Positions 1 through 8,500 of a stretch of 64,000 nt of DNA are shown piece after piece. This DNA is from Microterricola gilva (GTDB taxonomy: Bacteria > Actinomycetota > Actinomycetes > Actinomycetales > Microbacteriaceae). The notes beneath the pieces are model-generated. The model saw only the letters and a program-made list of their open reading frames with translations. It was not told where the DNA came from and searched no databases. Numbering within the stretch: the stretch's first letter is position 1; each line of letters opens with the position of its first letter. A program made the translations under genes and the position numbers. Where the stretch lies: contig NZ_SHLC01000001.1 in NCBI RefSeq assembly GCF_004217495.1, positions 2,666,001 through 2,730,000 on the forward strand, written 5' to 3'.

Positions 1-466
1 AGGCTGCGGCACCGAGCGCCGCGCCCTCGAGAGCCGGGTCGCTGTAGTAGACGGTGGAGTCGACGACGTCTTCCGTTGCGGCGTTGGAGCGCGTGGTGAC
101 GTTCCAACCGGCAGCTGCGAGCGTGTCGCCGACGGCGGCGGCCAGTCCGGCAGTCGGGGTGCCGTTCAACACCGTGACCGCGAGTGAGGGGTCAACGGTT
201 GGCTCGACGACCGGTGCGGCCGTCTCGCTCGGCGGGGCGGATGCCGACGGCGTTGAGCCTCCCGCACCTCCGGCCCCCAGGGCGAGCTTGTCGTTCAGCA
301 CGAAGAGGGCACCGACGCCGACGCCGACGAGCACGAGGGTTGCCAGAGCCGCCCAGGCGAAGCCGATCCAGCCCCGCCCACGCTTGCGCGGCACGCGGTG
401 GGCGCCGACCCGCTCAAGGTCGCTGGGAATCTCGTCGAAGCGATCGGGGTGAAACGAAGTTGCCAT
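1..466 (-). CDS. LytR C-terminal domain membrane protein (3' end outside the window)
   Basis: The visible 155 residues start at ATG 466. They show a basic cytoplasmic N-terminus (PRKRGRG near residues 26-32), one membrane segment at about residues 34-57, a Pro/Ser/Ala-rich linker, and then from about residue 95 the motif VTVLNGT followed by GLAAAVGDTLAAAGW. This is the usual opening of the LytR_C domain found at the C-terminus of LytR-CpsA-Psr proteins and as a stand-alone actinobacterial envelope protein. It lies downstream of a DUF3263 gene, a pairing common in actinobacteria. A cell-wall role is inferred from the family; no catalytic LCP domain is visible. Confidence 0.8.
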   Translation of the reverse strand, partial: MATSFHPDRFDEIPSDLERVGAHRVPRKRGRGWIGFAWAALATLVLVGVGVGALFVLNDKLALGAGGAGGSTPSASAPPSETAAPVVEPTVDPSLAVTVLNGTPTAGLAAAVGDTLAAAGWNVTTRSNAATEDVVDSTVYYSDPALEGAALGAAA

Positions 467-672
467 AGTGGGTCTGCCTGGCCTGATCTCTCTGGGCTAT
501 TGCTCTGGGCTATTGCTCTGGGCGATGTGCTGTCTGGACTGCTGCGGTGTCGTGCGGTGGTCTGCGCCGCTGCCTGGCGACCGGCGGTGCTGCTGCCATC
601 GCCGTGCGGGCTACGCGGTGTCTCCGACGCGCTTCGACTCTGAACAGTATCCCTGATCAACCCGATGGCAGC
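467..672. other. Intergenic spacer between the DUF3263 gene and the LytR_C gene
   Basis: This 206-bp gap between two minus-strand genes has no convincing reading frame. Its only structure is a short tandem repeat at 491-529, which lies a few tens of bases before the LytR_C start and could affect its leader. Confidence 0.5.
491..529. repeat. 13-bp tandem repeat, three copies
   Basis: The unit TCTGGGCTATTGC occurs twice without change (491-503, 504-516). A third degenerate copy, TCTGGGCGATGTG, follows at 517-529. The repeat sits in the leader of the LytR_C gene. Confidence 0.7.
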
Positions 673-993
673 TCACAGCGAGCTCTGCCCGCCGAGCGAG
701 CGCCGCGCCCTGGCCTCGGCCCGCGCCTCGCGCATGCGCAGCAGCCGCTTGACCAGCATCGGGTCGTGCACCAGTGCGGCTGGCCGGTCGATGACGGCGC
801 TGAGCAGCTGGTAATACCGTGGTGCAGACAGGCCGAGCTCGGAGCGGATGGCCTGCTCCTTGGCTCCCGCGTGTTTGAACCACTGGCTCTCGAACGTCAG
901 GATGGCGAGCTCACGTTCACTCAGCGATCCGAGCGGCGCGTCAGACTCGTGCACCGAGCCGTCACCCTCGGAATCGTTCGCGTGATCCATCAA
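673..993 (-). CDS. DUF3263 domain protein
   Basis: This is a small, soluble, helical protein of 106 residues (105 if the second ATG is used). The block LSERELAILTFESQW (about residues 24-38), followed by AKEQAIRSELGLSAPRYYQLL, resembles a helix-turn-helix and is typical of actinobacterial DUF3263 proteins. The acidic N-terminus and basic Arg/Ala-rich tail are also usual for the family. Molecular function is unknown; the fold suggests nucleic-acid binding. It is codirectional with the LytR_C gene. Confidence 0.85.
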   Translation of the reverse strand: MMDHANDSEGDGSVHESDAPLGSLSERELAILTFESQWFKHAGAKEQAIRSELGLSAPRYYQLLSAVIDRPAALVHDPMLVKRLLRMREARAEARARRSLGGQSSL

Positions 994-1223
994 CGAACTC
1001 CTTCCCGGCCGAGACCACCGCCCGGTCGATCATGGCGGCGATGTGGCTCATCATAGGCACTCGGGATCTGATCCGCAGCGACACTTCCGGGCAGTTCACT
1101 TTTCGGAATGCGCTGTGTTCCCGGTGCGTTGCAGCTGATGCGACTATCAGCCTGGCTGTTTAGGATTGCCGAGGCCGGCTTTCGGAATACCGAGGCCGCC
1201 CGCACGAACTGAGGAGAATCGTC

Positions 1224-1664
1224 ATGAGCTATGAAGTGAACAAGACTGACGAGGAGTGGCGCGCGGGGCTCGATGACGACAGCTTCGCCGTGCTGCGACA
1301 GGCCGCGACGGAGCGCCCGTGGACGGGTGAGCTTCTCGACGAGGAACGCGCAGGCATCTACAACTGCGGCGCATGCAACGCCGAGCTGTTCCGCAGCGGA
1401 ACCAAGTTCGACTCCGGCTGCGGTTGGCCGAGCTTCTACGAGTCGGTGCGCCCGGAGGCCGTCGAGCTCATCGAGGACAACAGCCTGGGCATGACGCGCA
1501 CCGAGGTGCGCTGCGCCCGCTGTGGCTCCCACCTCGGCCATGTCTTCCCCGACGGTTTCGGCACGCCGACCGGCGACCGTTACTGCATGAACTCGCTCGC
1601 GCTCACCTTCTCCGCGGATGACGCATCCGCCGGCGCCGCCGCCGACGCCACCCCGAGTGAGTAG
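1224..1664 (+). CDS. msrB: Peptide-methionine (R)-S-oxide reductase MsrB
   Basis: This enzyme reduces methionine-R-sulfoxide in oxidised proteins. Its 146 residues contain every family signature: zinc ligands C48/C51 (NCGAC) and C97/C100 (RCARC), the GCGWPSF block with probable recycling Cys66, HLGHVFPDG, and the catalytic Cys121 in RYCMNS. The start is supported by a GAGGAG Shine-Dalgarno about 8 bp upstream. The C-terminal Ala/Asp-rich extension from about residue 131 is dispensable-looking. It is transcribed with the nitroreductase gene that begins 7 bp downstream, forming a likely redox-repair pair. Confidence 0.97.
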   Translation: MSYEVNKTDEEWRAGLDDDSFAVLRQAATERPWTGELLDEERAGIYNCGACNAELFRSGTKFDSGCGWPSFYESVRPEAVELIEDNSLGMTRTEVRCARCGSHLGHVFPDGFGTPTGDRYCMNSLALTFSADDASAGAAADATPSE

Positions 1665-1671
1665 GCCGGCC

Positions 1672-2256
1672 ATGGCGCGCACGAACTCGTCGATTCCCAA
1701 GGACGCCTCCCCCGCCTACAAGGCGGTCGCGACGCGCCGCTCCCACTCCAAGGTGACCGATCGGGCGCCGGATGCCCGCGAGCTCGAGTCACTGGTGGCC
1801 GCGGCCGGGCGTGTCGCCGACCATGGCTCGCTACACCCGTGGCGCCTCATCGCGCTACGCGGCGACGCGCGCTCCCGGCTCGGGGTCGCCCTGGCCAAGG
1901 CGGCGAAGCTGAAGGGCTCCGACGCCGCGTCACTCGCCGCGAAGCCCCTGCGCGCCCCGCTGCTCGTCGCCGTGGTCTTCCGGCCGGAGAAGAGCCAGAA
2001 GGTGGCCGATTGGGAACAGGAGGCCGTGGCATCCGGTGTCGCGCACATGCTCAGCCTGCTCCTGCATGATGCCGGGTGGGGCGTGATCTGGCGCACAGGG
2101 CCATACACGCGTGCCAAGAAGGTCGCGAAGATGCACGGGCTGCAGAAGGGCGAGAAGCTGCTCGGCTGGCTCTACGTCGGCGGGATTCCGGCGCGCAGCG
2201 GCAGCTCCCACACCAAGACGGTGCGCGCAGACAAGTACCTGACCACGCTCGACTAG
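1672..2256 (+). CDS. Nitroreductase-family flavoprotein
   Basis: This 194-residue protein belongs to the FMN-dependent nitroreductase superfamily (the short, YdjA-like type). Support comes from the FMN-contacting RRSHSK near the N-terminus, the SLHPWR block, and a C-terminal GEKLLGWLYVGGIP that closes the flavin site. The start was placed at ATG 1672, just after the msrB stop; a longer in-frame start exists at 1618 but lies inside msrB and gives a proline-rich, unconserved extension. Substrate cannot be read from sequence. Likely cotranscribed with msrB. Confidence 0.85.
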   Translation: MARTNSSIPKDASPAYKAVATRRSHSKVTDRAPDARELESLVAAAGRVADHGSLHPWRLIALRGDARSRLGVALAKAAKLKGSDAASLAAKPLRAPLLVAVVFRPEKSQKVADWEQEAVASGVAHMLSLLLHDAGWGVIWRTGPYTRAKKVAKMHGLQKGEKLLGWLYVGGIPARSGSSHTKTVRADKYLTTLD

Positions 2257-2272
2257 GAGCGCTGCAGCGCGC

Positions 2273-3301
2273 TCAGCCGGCGCGGCGGGCGCCCCACACG
2301 CTGTTCGGCCAACCACTGGCGACGATGACGGCGATGAGCGCGAGGGTTGTGCCGGCGATCGTCGAGAACGCGACGGCCTGCGCCGAGAACAGCGCGTCGA
2401 TCGCCAGTGCCGCCACAAGCTGCCCGGAGACCGTGGCGAGCCCGAGCAAGAGCACACCGGTCACGCGCACCAGTGCGGCCTGCATGGCAATGAAGATGCA
2501 GCCGATCGCGCCGCCGACGTAGAGCCAGGGCTCGCTCGGAAAGGCACTCGGCCAGCCGATGACGCTGTTGCGCACCACCGCGATCGCGACGAGGGCGGCG
2601 CTTCCGACGACGAAGTTGATCAGGGTTGCGCTCTGCGCGCTGCGGGCCGCTGCGCGCACGCGGCCGTTCACCGCTGACTGCCAGCCGACGAAGACGCCGG
2701 CGATGAGAGGCAGCACAAGCATCCAGACGGGCACCTCGCCACCGAGTTGCGCAGAGACGGCCCAGCCGACGGCAACGAGCGCGAGGGTCGCACCGAGAAC
2801 CCGGCTCAGGGTGAGGGGTCGACGACCGCCGGGGGCGAGGCCGATCCGGTCGAGAATGAGGCCGCTGACGGTCTGCCCCGCGACGACGGCGACCGTGAAC
2901 AGTGCGACGCCGAGCACGGCCGCGGTGAGCCCCTGAGCTGCAACGAGCAGCGCACCACCGAGGCCGCCGAGCAGCATCCACGGCCGCAGTTCTCGCTGAC
3001 CGTGCTCATCCGGGCGCAGCGCACGCCGCACGCGGCCAAGGCCCACTCGACCTGGGTGCCAGAAGCAGAGCACGACGAGCAGGATCACCAGCCCAGAGCC
3101 GAATGAGATCGCCGCAGCCGTGAATCCGTCGTCCAGTCGGCGACCGAGTTCGCCATTGATGCGCGACTGCACAGCGACGAGCGCCCCGCAGGCCACGCCA
3201 ATGACGAGGGCCAGCCACGTCGGAAAGTGCCGGTGCACCTCGGGAGTCGAATCGCTTGGTGTGCCGGATGCCGCAGGCACAGGTGTCCGCTCAGAACTCA
3301 T
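2273..3301 (-). CDS. DMT-superfamily transporter of the YdcZ (DUF606) type
   Basis: This 342-residue membrane protein has about ten hydrophobic segments arranged as two homologous halves. Each half carries a YdcZ-type signature: VQSRINGELGRRL near residue 44, and GWQSAVNGRVRAA near residue 205. GQTVSGLILDRIGL and SGQLVAALAIDALF also repeat between the halves. A polar 25-residue N-terminus precedes the first helix. This family belongs to the drug/metabolite transporter superfamily; substrate is unknown. It converges on the nitroreductase gene with only 16 bp between stops. Confidence 0.88.
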   Translation of the reverse strand: MSSERTPVPAASGTPSDSTPEVHRHFPTWLALVIGVACGALVAVQSRINGELGRRLDDGFTAAAISFGSGLVILLVVLCFWHPGRVGLGRVRRALRPDEHGQRELRPWMLLGGLGGALLVAAQGLTAAVLGVALFTVAVVAGQTVSGLILDRIGLAPGGRRPLTLSRVLGATLALVAVGWAVSAQLGGEVPVWMLVLPLIAGVFVGWQSAVNGRVRAAARSAQSATLINFVVGSAALVAIAVVRNSVIGWPSAFPSEPWLYVGGAIGCIFIAMQAALVRVTGVLLLGLATVSGQLVAALAIDALFSAQAVAFSTIAGTTLALIAVIVASGWPNSVWGARRAG

Positions 3302-3373
3302 CGTTCCAGCCTAGGCCGCGGCCGCCCACGACGGAGCCGCGCGGCGGCCCGGATCGAGGTGGGAAAAGTGTGG

Positions 3374-3446
3374 GGCCGGCTGCGGGACTTGAACCCGCAA
3401 CCCCCGCTTTACAAGAGCGGTGCGCTACCAATTGCGCCAAGCCGGC
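3374..3446 (-). tRNA. tRNA-Thr (anticodon TGT)
   Basis: The reverse strand folds into a complete cloverleaf. It has a 7-bp acceptor stem (GCCGGCT/AGCCGGC), a D-arm GCGC...GCGC, anticodon stem CCGCT/AGCGG with the 7-nt loop CTTGTAA, a 5-nt variable loop and T-arm GCGGG-TTCAAGT-CCCGC. A CCA end appears to be encoded at 3371-3373. The discriminator base reads C. Confidence 0.97.
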
Positions 3447-3481
3447 ATGAGACGGTGCTCCAGATGGAACATGACTCGCGA

Positions 3482-3534
3482 CTAACAATAACCGCTCGCC
3501 GCTCCCCGTGAAAATTCACGGAGGGCGACGAGCG
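3482..3534 (-). terminator. Rho-independent terminator of the DsbA-like gene
   Basis: A long imperfect stem (3492-3534) closes on the loop GTGAAAATTCAC. On the minus strand it is followed by TTATTGTTAG, a T-rich tail. It begins 24 bp after the stop of the DsbA-like gene. Confidence 0.8.
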
Positions 3535-3558
3535 GTCGATGTGTGCGAAAGCCCGGTG

Positions 3559-4470
3559 TCAGCTCGTCGGAGCCGGCGTGGGGGTCGGGGTCGACGTCGA
3601 GTAGGTCTGCCCCGTCGCCTGCTGCACGAACGCCGCGAACTCCTTGGGATCTTCGAGCGAGCCGACGTACTGCTTGCCGTTGACGAGAACCGTCGGGGTG
3701 CCGGAGACCTTCTCAAGCTCGGTGTTTGGCAGCGGGCCGACGAGGGCGCGGTCGGTGGCGTTGAGCACCCAACCCTTGAACTGATCGTCGTCGATGCAGG
3801 TGTTGATCTTGCTGAGGTTGGAAACCCCGGCATCCTTGATCCGCTGCTTGATCTCGTCGTTGTTCAGCGCCGCGGTGTTCTCCTGCGGCTGGTCGATGAA
3901 CATCGCGGAGTTGAAGACGAAGAAGTCGTCAGGCGAGTAGTTCGCAACACAGGCGGCGGCGTTGGCGGCACGGAGCGAGTACTTGGTTCCGGCGGACTTG
4001 CTCGTCTGCGTTGCCAGCGGGTGCACCTCGAGGGTCGCGGCGCCCGACTCCAGCCAGCCCTGGATCTGCTCGCTGTTGGTGCGCTCGAAGTCACCGCAGA
4101 ATGGGCAGAGGTAGTCGACCCAGACGCGGATGTCGGCGACAGCGCCGCTCTCGTCCGGCTGCGACGGAATGGGCTTCGCGTCGGCCGCCAGTGCCGGCGT
4201 CCGCACCGCGACGAGACCCTCGCCGATCAAGATGCCGTCGCTGGCCATGTTCGCGGGGCCGGGGCCCTCAGGCCGGAAGCTGTTGACGACGATGAGCGAG
4301 ATGACCGCGATGACGGCGACGATGCCGACCGCGATTCCGCTCTGGAGGAGCACCTTGTTGCGGCGATCCTTCTTCTTCTGCTGCACGCGCAGTTCGCGAG
4401 CCTTCTCGCGCGCGGCTTCACGACGCTGGTTTTTCGTGGGCCGGGGCTCGGGGGATGCGCCGATGGTCAT
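3559..4470 (-). CDS. Membrane-anchored DsbA-family thiol oxidoreductase
   Basis: This 303-residue protein has a strongly basic cytoplasmic N-terminus (residues 10-39), one membrane helix (about 41-63) and an extracytoplasmic thioredoxin-fold domain. The redox motif is CPFC (Cys122-Cys125) in VDYLCPFCGDFE. The cis-proline loop SGTPTVLVNGKQYVG follows near the C-terminus, and the tail is Thr/Pro-rich. Two further cysteines lie in the helical insertion. This matches the actinobacterial DsbA_4/Thioredoxin_4 group that forms disulfides in exported proteins. The start at 4470 gives the usual topology; a longer in-frame ORF to 4776 has no homologous character. Confidence 0.92.
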   Translation of the reverse strand: MTIGASPEPRPTKNQRREAAREKARELRVQQKKKDRRNKVLLQSGIAVGIVAVIAVISLIVVNSFRPEGPGPANMASDGILIGEGLVAVRTPALAADAKPIPSQPDESGAVADIRVWVDYLCPFCGDFERTNSEQIQGWLESGAATLEVHPLATQTSKSAGTKYSLRAANAAACVANYSPDDFFVFNSAMFIDQPQENTAALNNDEIKQRIKDAGVSNLSKINTCIDDDQFKGWVLNATDRALVGPLPNTELEKVSGTPTVLVNGKQYVGSLEDPKEFAAFVQQATGQTYSTSTPTPTPAPTS

Positions 4471-4748
4471 GTGTTTAGTACTCCGAATATCGAGGGGCGC
4501 GCAATTCATGCAGACGCAGTCCAAATAGTAGGTCGTGTGTCTGTGAAATGGCCAAAAACACAGCAGAAAGCCGAAACCGCGACGGAATCTGGCGTCTGCC
4601 GGAGCGCTGCCCGCCGTCGCCATAGCACGCGTGTGCACGGAGCCTTCGGGCTCGTGGCATACTGATTCTGGTCGCCGCTGACCAGCAGTGGCACCATCCA
4701 TCACAACGGATCGTCCGGCACGTACCTGCCGGTGAAGGAGATACACCC

Positions 4749-5849
<1,101 letters not shown>

Positions 5850-5860
5850 TCGCGTTCCGT

Positions 5861-5894
5861 ACAACGGCCGGTGGGGAAACCCGCCGGCCGTTGT
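5861..5894 (+). terminator. Terminator of the MsiK-like gene
   Basis: A 15-bp stem with one wobble (ACAACGGCCGGTGGG against CCCGCCGGCCGTTGT) with a 4-nt loop is followed by CGTTTCC. It starts 12 bp after the ATPase stop. Confidence 0.75.
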
Positions 5895-6005
5895 CGTTTC
5901 CGCCGACGGTTCGCGGATGCCGCGTGCTGCGGCATCCGGTGCTCTTCTGGTCTCCTGGTTCCTCTCCTCCGCCCCCTCCTCCCACACGACTAGGCTCGAA
6001 TCATC

Positions 6006-7298
6006 ATGAGTGGCTCTCTCAACATCACCTCGGCCATGGCCGACCCCGCCCTGCTCGACCTGCCGTGGCACATGCCGCTCGACGCGTGGCCGAACGAGAA
6101 CATCGCCTCGCTGCCCAAGGGCATCTCGCGCCACCTCGTGCGTTTCGCCCACCTCGGCGGGCACGTCGTCGCCATCAAGGAGACGACGGCCGATATGGCG
6201 AAGGGCGAGTACGAGATGCTGCGCACCCTGCAGCGCATGGAGATCCCCTGCGTCGAGCCGATCGCCGTGATCACGAATCGGAGCGACGGCGAGGGCGAGA
6301 TGCTCAAGCCGGTTCTCGTCACCAGGCACCTCAAGTTCTCACTCCCCTACCGCGCGCTGTTCTCGCAGACGCTGCGCCCAGACACCGCAACCCGTCTCGT
6401 CGACGCCCTCGCCGTGCTGCTCGTGCGCCTGCACATCGCCGGATTCTTCTGGGGCGACGTCTCGCTCTCGAACACCCTGTTCCGTCGCGACGCCGGAGCC
6501 TTCGCCGCCTACCTCGTCGACGCCGAGACCGGTCAGCTCTACACGGGCGGCCTGTCCAACGGCCAGCGGGAGAACGACCTCGAGATCGCCCGCGTCAACA
6601 TCGCCGGCGAGCTGATGGACCTCGAGGCCGGCGGCCGCGTCGCCGACGAGCTCGACCCGATCCGCATCTCGAACGGCATCGTCGACGCCTACCGCAAGCT
6701 CTGGAAGGAGCTCACCGGCTCCGAGTCCTTCGACTCCTCCGAGCGCTGGCGCATCAGCGAGCGCGTCGACCGCCTCAACGCCCTCGGCTTCGACATCGAA
6801 GAGCTCGCCATCAAGACCGACGAGACCGGAACAACGGTGCGCATCCAGCCCAAGGTCGTGGATGCCGGCCACCACCAGCGCCGCCTGCTGCGCCTCACCG
6901 GCCTCGACGCAGAGGAGAATCAGGCCCGCCGCCTGCTGAACGACCTCGACTCCTACCGCGCCAGCTACGGCAAGACCGAGTTCGACGAGGAGATGGTGGC
7001 GCACGAGTGGCTCATGCGCGTGTTCGAGCCCGTCGTCCGCGCGATCCCGCTCGACCTGAAGGGCAAGCTCGAGCCGGCCGAGGTCTTCCACCAGCTGCTC
7101 GAGCACCGCTGGTTCATGGCGCAGAAGCAGGGCCACGACATCCCGCTCGCCGAGGCGCTCAGCTCGTACATCAACGATGTGCTGCGCCACCGCCGCGACG
7201 AGGCGACGATGATCGCGCCGGAGACCGGCCTCATCACGACGGCGATCCCCACGGCCGCCGCCGACGATGACGACGTCGACTGGCGCCTCAAGGTCTAG
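6006..7298 (+). CDS. DUF4032 protein with a kinase-like N-terminal fold
   Basis: This 430-residue protein is a conserved actinobacterial family (DUF4032). The first half has the marks of a small protein-kinase-like fold: AIKE with Lys58, then LHIAGFFWGDVSLSN (about 142-156) at the place of the catalytic loop, then LVDAETG (170-176) at the place of the metal-binding DFG. The second half (about 230-400) carries the repeatedly charged DUF4032 domain. The pattern resembles lipopolysaccharide-kinase and aminoglycoside-kinase relatives more than Ser/Thr kinases. Substrate is unknown, and whether it is active cannot be told from sequence. Confidence 0.85.
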   Translation: MSGSLNITSAMADPALLDLPWHMPLDAWPNENIASLPKGISRHLVRFAHLGGHVVAIKETTADMAKGEYEMLRTLQRMEIPCVEPIAVITNRSDGEGEMLKPVLVTRHLKFSLPYRALFSQTLRPDTATRLVDALAVLLVRLHIAGFFWGDVSLSNTLFRRDAGAFAAYLVDAETGQLYTGGLSNGQRENDLEIARVNIAGELMDLEAGGRVADELDPIRISNGIVDAYRKLWKELTGSESFDSSERWRISERVDRLNALGFDIEELAIKTDETGTTVRIQPKVVDAGHHQRRLLRLTGLDAEENQARRLLNDLDSYRASYGKTEFDEEMVAHEWLMRVFEPVVRAIPLDLKGKLEPAEVFHQLLEHRWFMAQKQGHDIPLAEALSSYINDVLRHRRDEATMIAPETGLITTAIPTAAADDDDVDWRLKV

Positions 7299-7337
7299 CC
7301 AGCTCGTCCCCGCTCGGATGCCGCGGCGCCCGTCCAT

Positions 7338-7394
7338 CGAGAGTGCAGAATATGCGCAGGAATCAGCGATTCCTGCGCATATTCTGCACTCTCG
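7338..7394. repeat. Perfect 27-bp hairpin element, copy 1
   Basis: The arms at 7338-7364 and 7368-7394 are exact reverse complements around a 3-nt loop. Each arm begins CGAGAGTGCA and ends GCGCAGGAATC. It lies between the convergent stops of the DUF4032 gene (7298) and the DUF559-like gene (7414), so it may also terminate transcription. A second copy with the same 27-3-27 geometry is at 8410-8466. Confidence 0.9.
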
Positions 7395-7413
7395 GCACTG
7401 CCAGCCGCGGTGA

Positions 7414-8364
7414 TCAGCGCGCCAGTTCCGCGCGCCGTCCCGCGACGATCGCGCGCACGCGCGTGATGAAGGCCCTGAGCTCCTCGCCCAGATCGTCGGC
7501 GGTGACGCGGATCACGCGCCATCCGGCCGCCTCAAACTTCTCGCGGCGGCGGATGTCGGCCCGGAAGCGCCGCTTGCTCTCGCGGTGCTCGTCGCCTTCG
7601 TACTCGATGGCCAAGCGCAGATCGGGCCACGCAAGGTCGGGATGCAACGTGAGCGTCCCGTGATCCACTGCAACCGGGAATCCGATCACTGGCTCGGCAA
7701 AGCCGTGCGCCACCAGCGCGAGGCGCAACCGGGTCTCCTGCGGCGAGTCCACGCCGACCCGCACGTGTTCGAGCGCCCAGCGCAGCGCCGTCGCCCCACG
7801 GCCGGCACCGTGTCGAGACACAGCAGCCCGGAGCTCCTCCAGCTGTGCCAGCGCGTCGCTTCGGCCGCCACCAGGGCGGCGGATGCCCGAGAGGATGAAG
7901 TCACCCGCCGCGGTGAGTTCCTCGCGGCTGAGCGCTGCGGCGAGCTGACACCAGGTGCTCGCGGCATCCGTCACGGTGAATCCACCGACCGAGTCCGCGC
8001 ACGGTGTGTCGATCGGCAGCCGGTGGCCGATGACACCCGCGCGGCGCGGTCCCTGGCCGCCCAGCGCACCCACGTGGAGTCGAGTGTCAGCGCGGAGCGA
8101 GCGCGGCAACGGCAGGCCCAGCAGCGCCGCCGCCGTCTGGGCACAGAACACATGGTTGCGAGCGAGCAGGGGTTCGTAGCTGAGGCAGCGGTCGAAGACG
8201 TTGTCGGCGCGGATGCCGAGCGTGCGCACGCCGTGGAACGGGGCATCGAGTTCCCGCGAGCGCAGCCTCCCGGGGGTCAGCCCGTGGTGCCCGGTTGCGG
8301 CGGTGCGGAAGGCCGCACCGCGCAGGTATGACTGAAACGGCCTCTGCTCCGGCATGCTCACCAT
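7414..8364 (-). CDS. DUF559/Vsr-like nuclease-fold protein with AbiEi-like N-terminal region
   Basis: This 316-residue protein matches a widespread actinobacterial family. Its C-terminal ~100 residues form a PD-(D/E)XK-type core: HPDLAWPDLRLAIEYEGDEH (Asp and Glu as candidate metal ligands), a basic helix RRREKFEAAGW, and VIRVTADDL. The region before it (about 55-190) resembles the type IV toxin-antitoxin AbiEi domain often found in such proteins, with HVFCAQTAAALLGLPLP typical. Function is not established; nuclease activity is an inference from the fold. It is bracketed by two near-identical hairpins. The start at 8364 is uncertain because a second ATG lies at 8355. Confidence 0.75.
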   Translation of the reverse strand: MVSMPEQRPFQSYLRGAAFRTAATGHHGLTPGRLRSRELDAPFHGVRTLGIRADNVFDRCLSYEPLLARNHVFCAQTAAALLGLPLPRSLRADTRLHVGALGGQGPRRAGVIGHRLPIDTPCADSVGGFTVTDAASTWCQLAAALSREELTAAGDFILSGIRRPGGGRSDALAQLEELRAAVSRHGAGRGATALRWALEHVRVGVDSPQETRLRLALVAHGFAEPVIGFPVAVDHGTLTLHPDLAWPDLRLAIEYEGDEHRESKRRFRADIRRREKFEAAGWRVIRVTADDLGEELRAFITRVRAIVAGRRAELAR

Positions 8365-8409
8365 GCTGCCGCATCCGCCGACCGGCCATAGAAGTTATCC
8401 ACAGCCGGT

Positions 8410-8466
8410 CGAGAGTGCAAAAATTGCGCAGGATCCGGGGATTCCTGCGCAATTTCTGCACTCTCG
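8410..8466. repeat. 27-bp hairpin element, copy 2
   Basis: Arms at 8410-8436 and 8440-8466 pair around a 3-nt GGG loop with two mismatches. The right arm matches the arm of copy 1 (7338-7364) at 25 of 27 positions. It lies 34 bp beyond the rlmB stop and 45 bp upstream of the DUF559-like start. Confidence 0.88.
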
Positions 8467-8471
8467 GCCGG

Positions 8472-8491
8472 GCGGATGCCGCGGCATCCGC
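8472..8491. repeat. Perfect 20-bp palindrome built from GGATGCC
   Basis: The word GCGGATGCCG meets its own complement CGGCATCCGC, giving an uninterrupted palindrome directly after hairpin copy 2. The same paired arrangement recurs near 5915-5938, 41355-41372, 54232-54257 and 60201-60218. Confidence 0.8.
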
Positions 8492-8500
8492 CCGCGTGAG

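Noticed and set aside
1000-1223. Regulatory element upstream of msrB
   Set aside because: TTTCGGAAT and CCGAGGCCG each occur twice, but no consistent spacing or symmetry supports a site.
4471-4748. A small gene or leader peptide between the DsbA-like gene and the ABC ATPase
   Set aside because: Short frames exist on both strands, but none has a good ribosome site or recognisable product; it is best read as a divergent promoter region.
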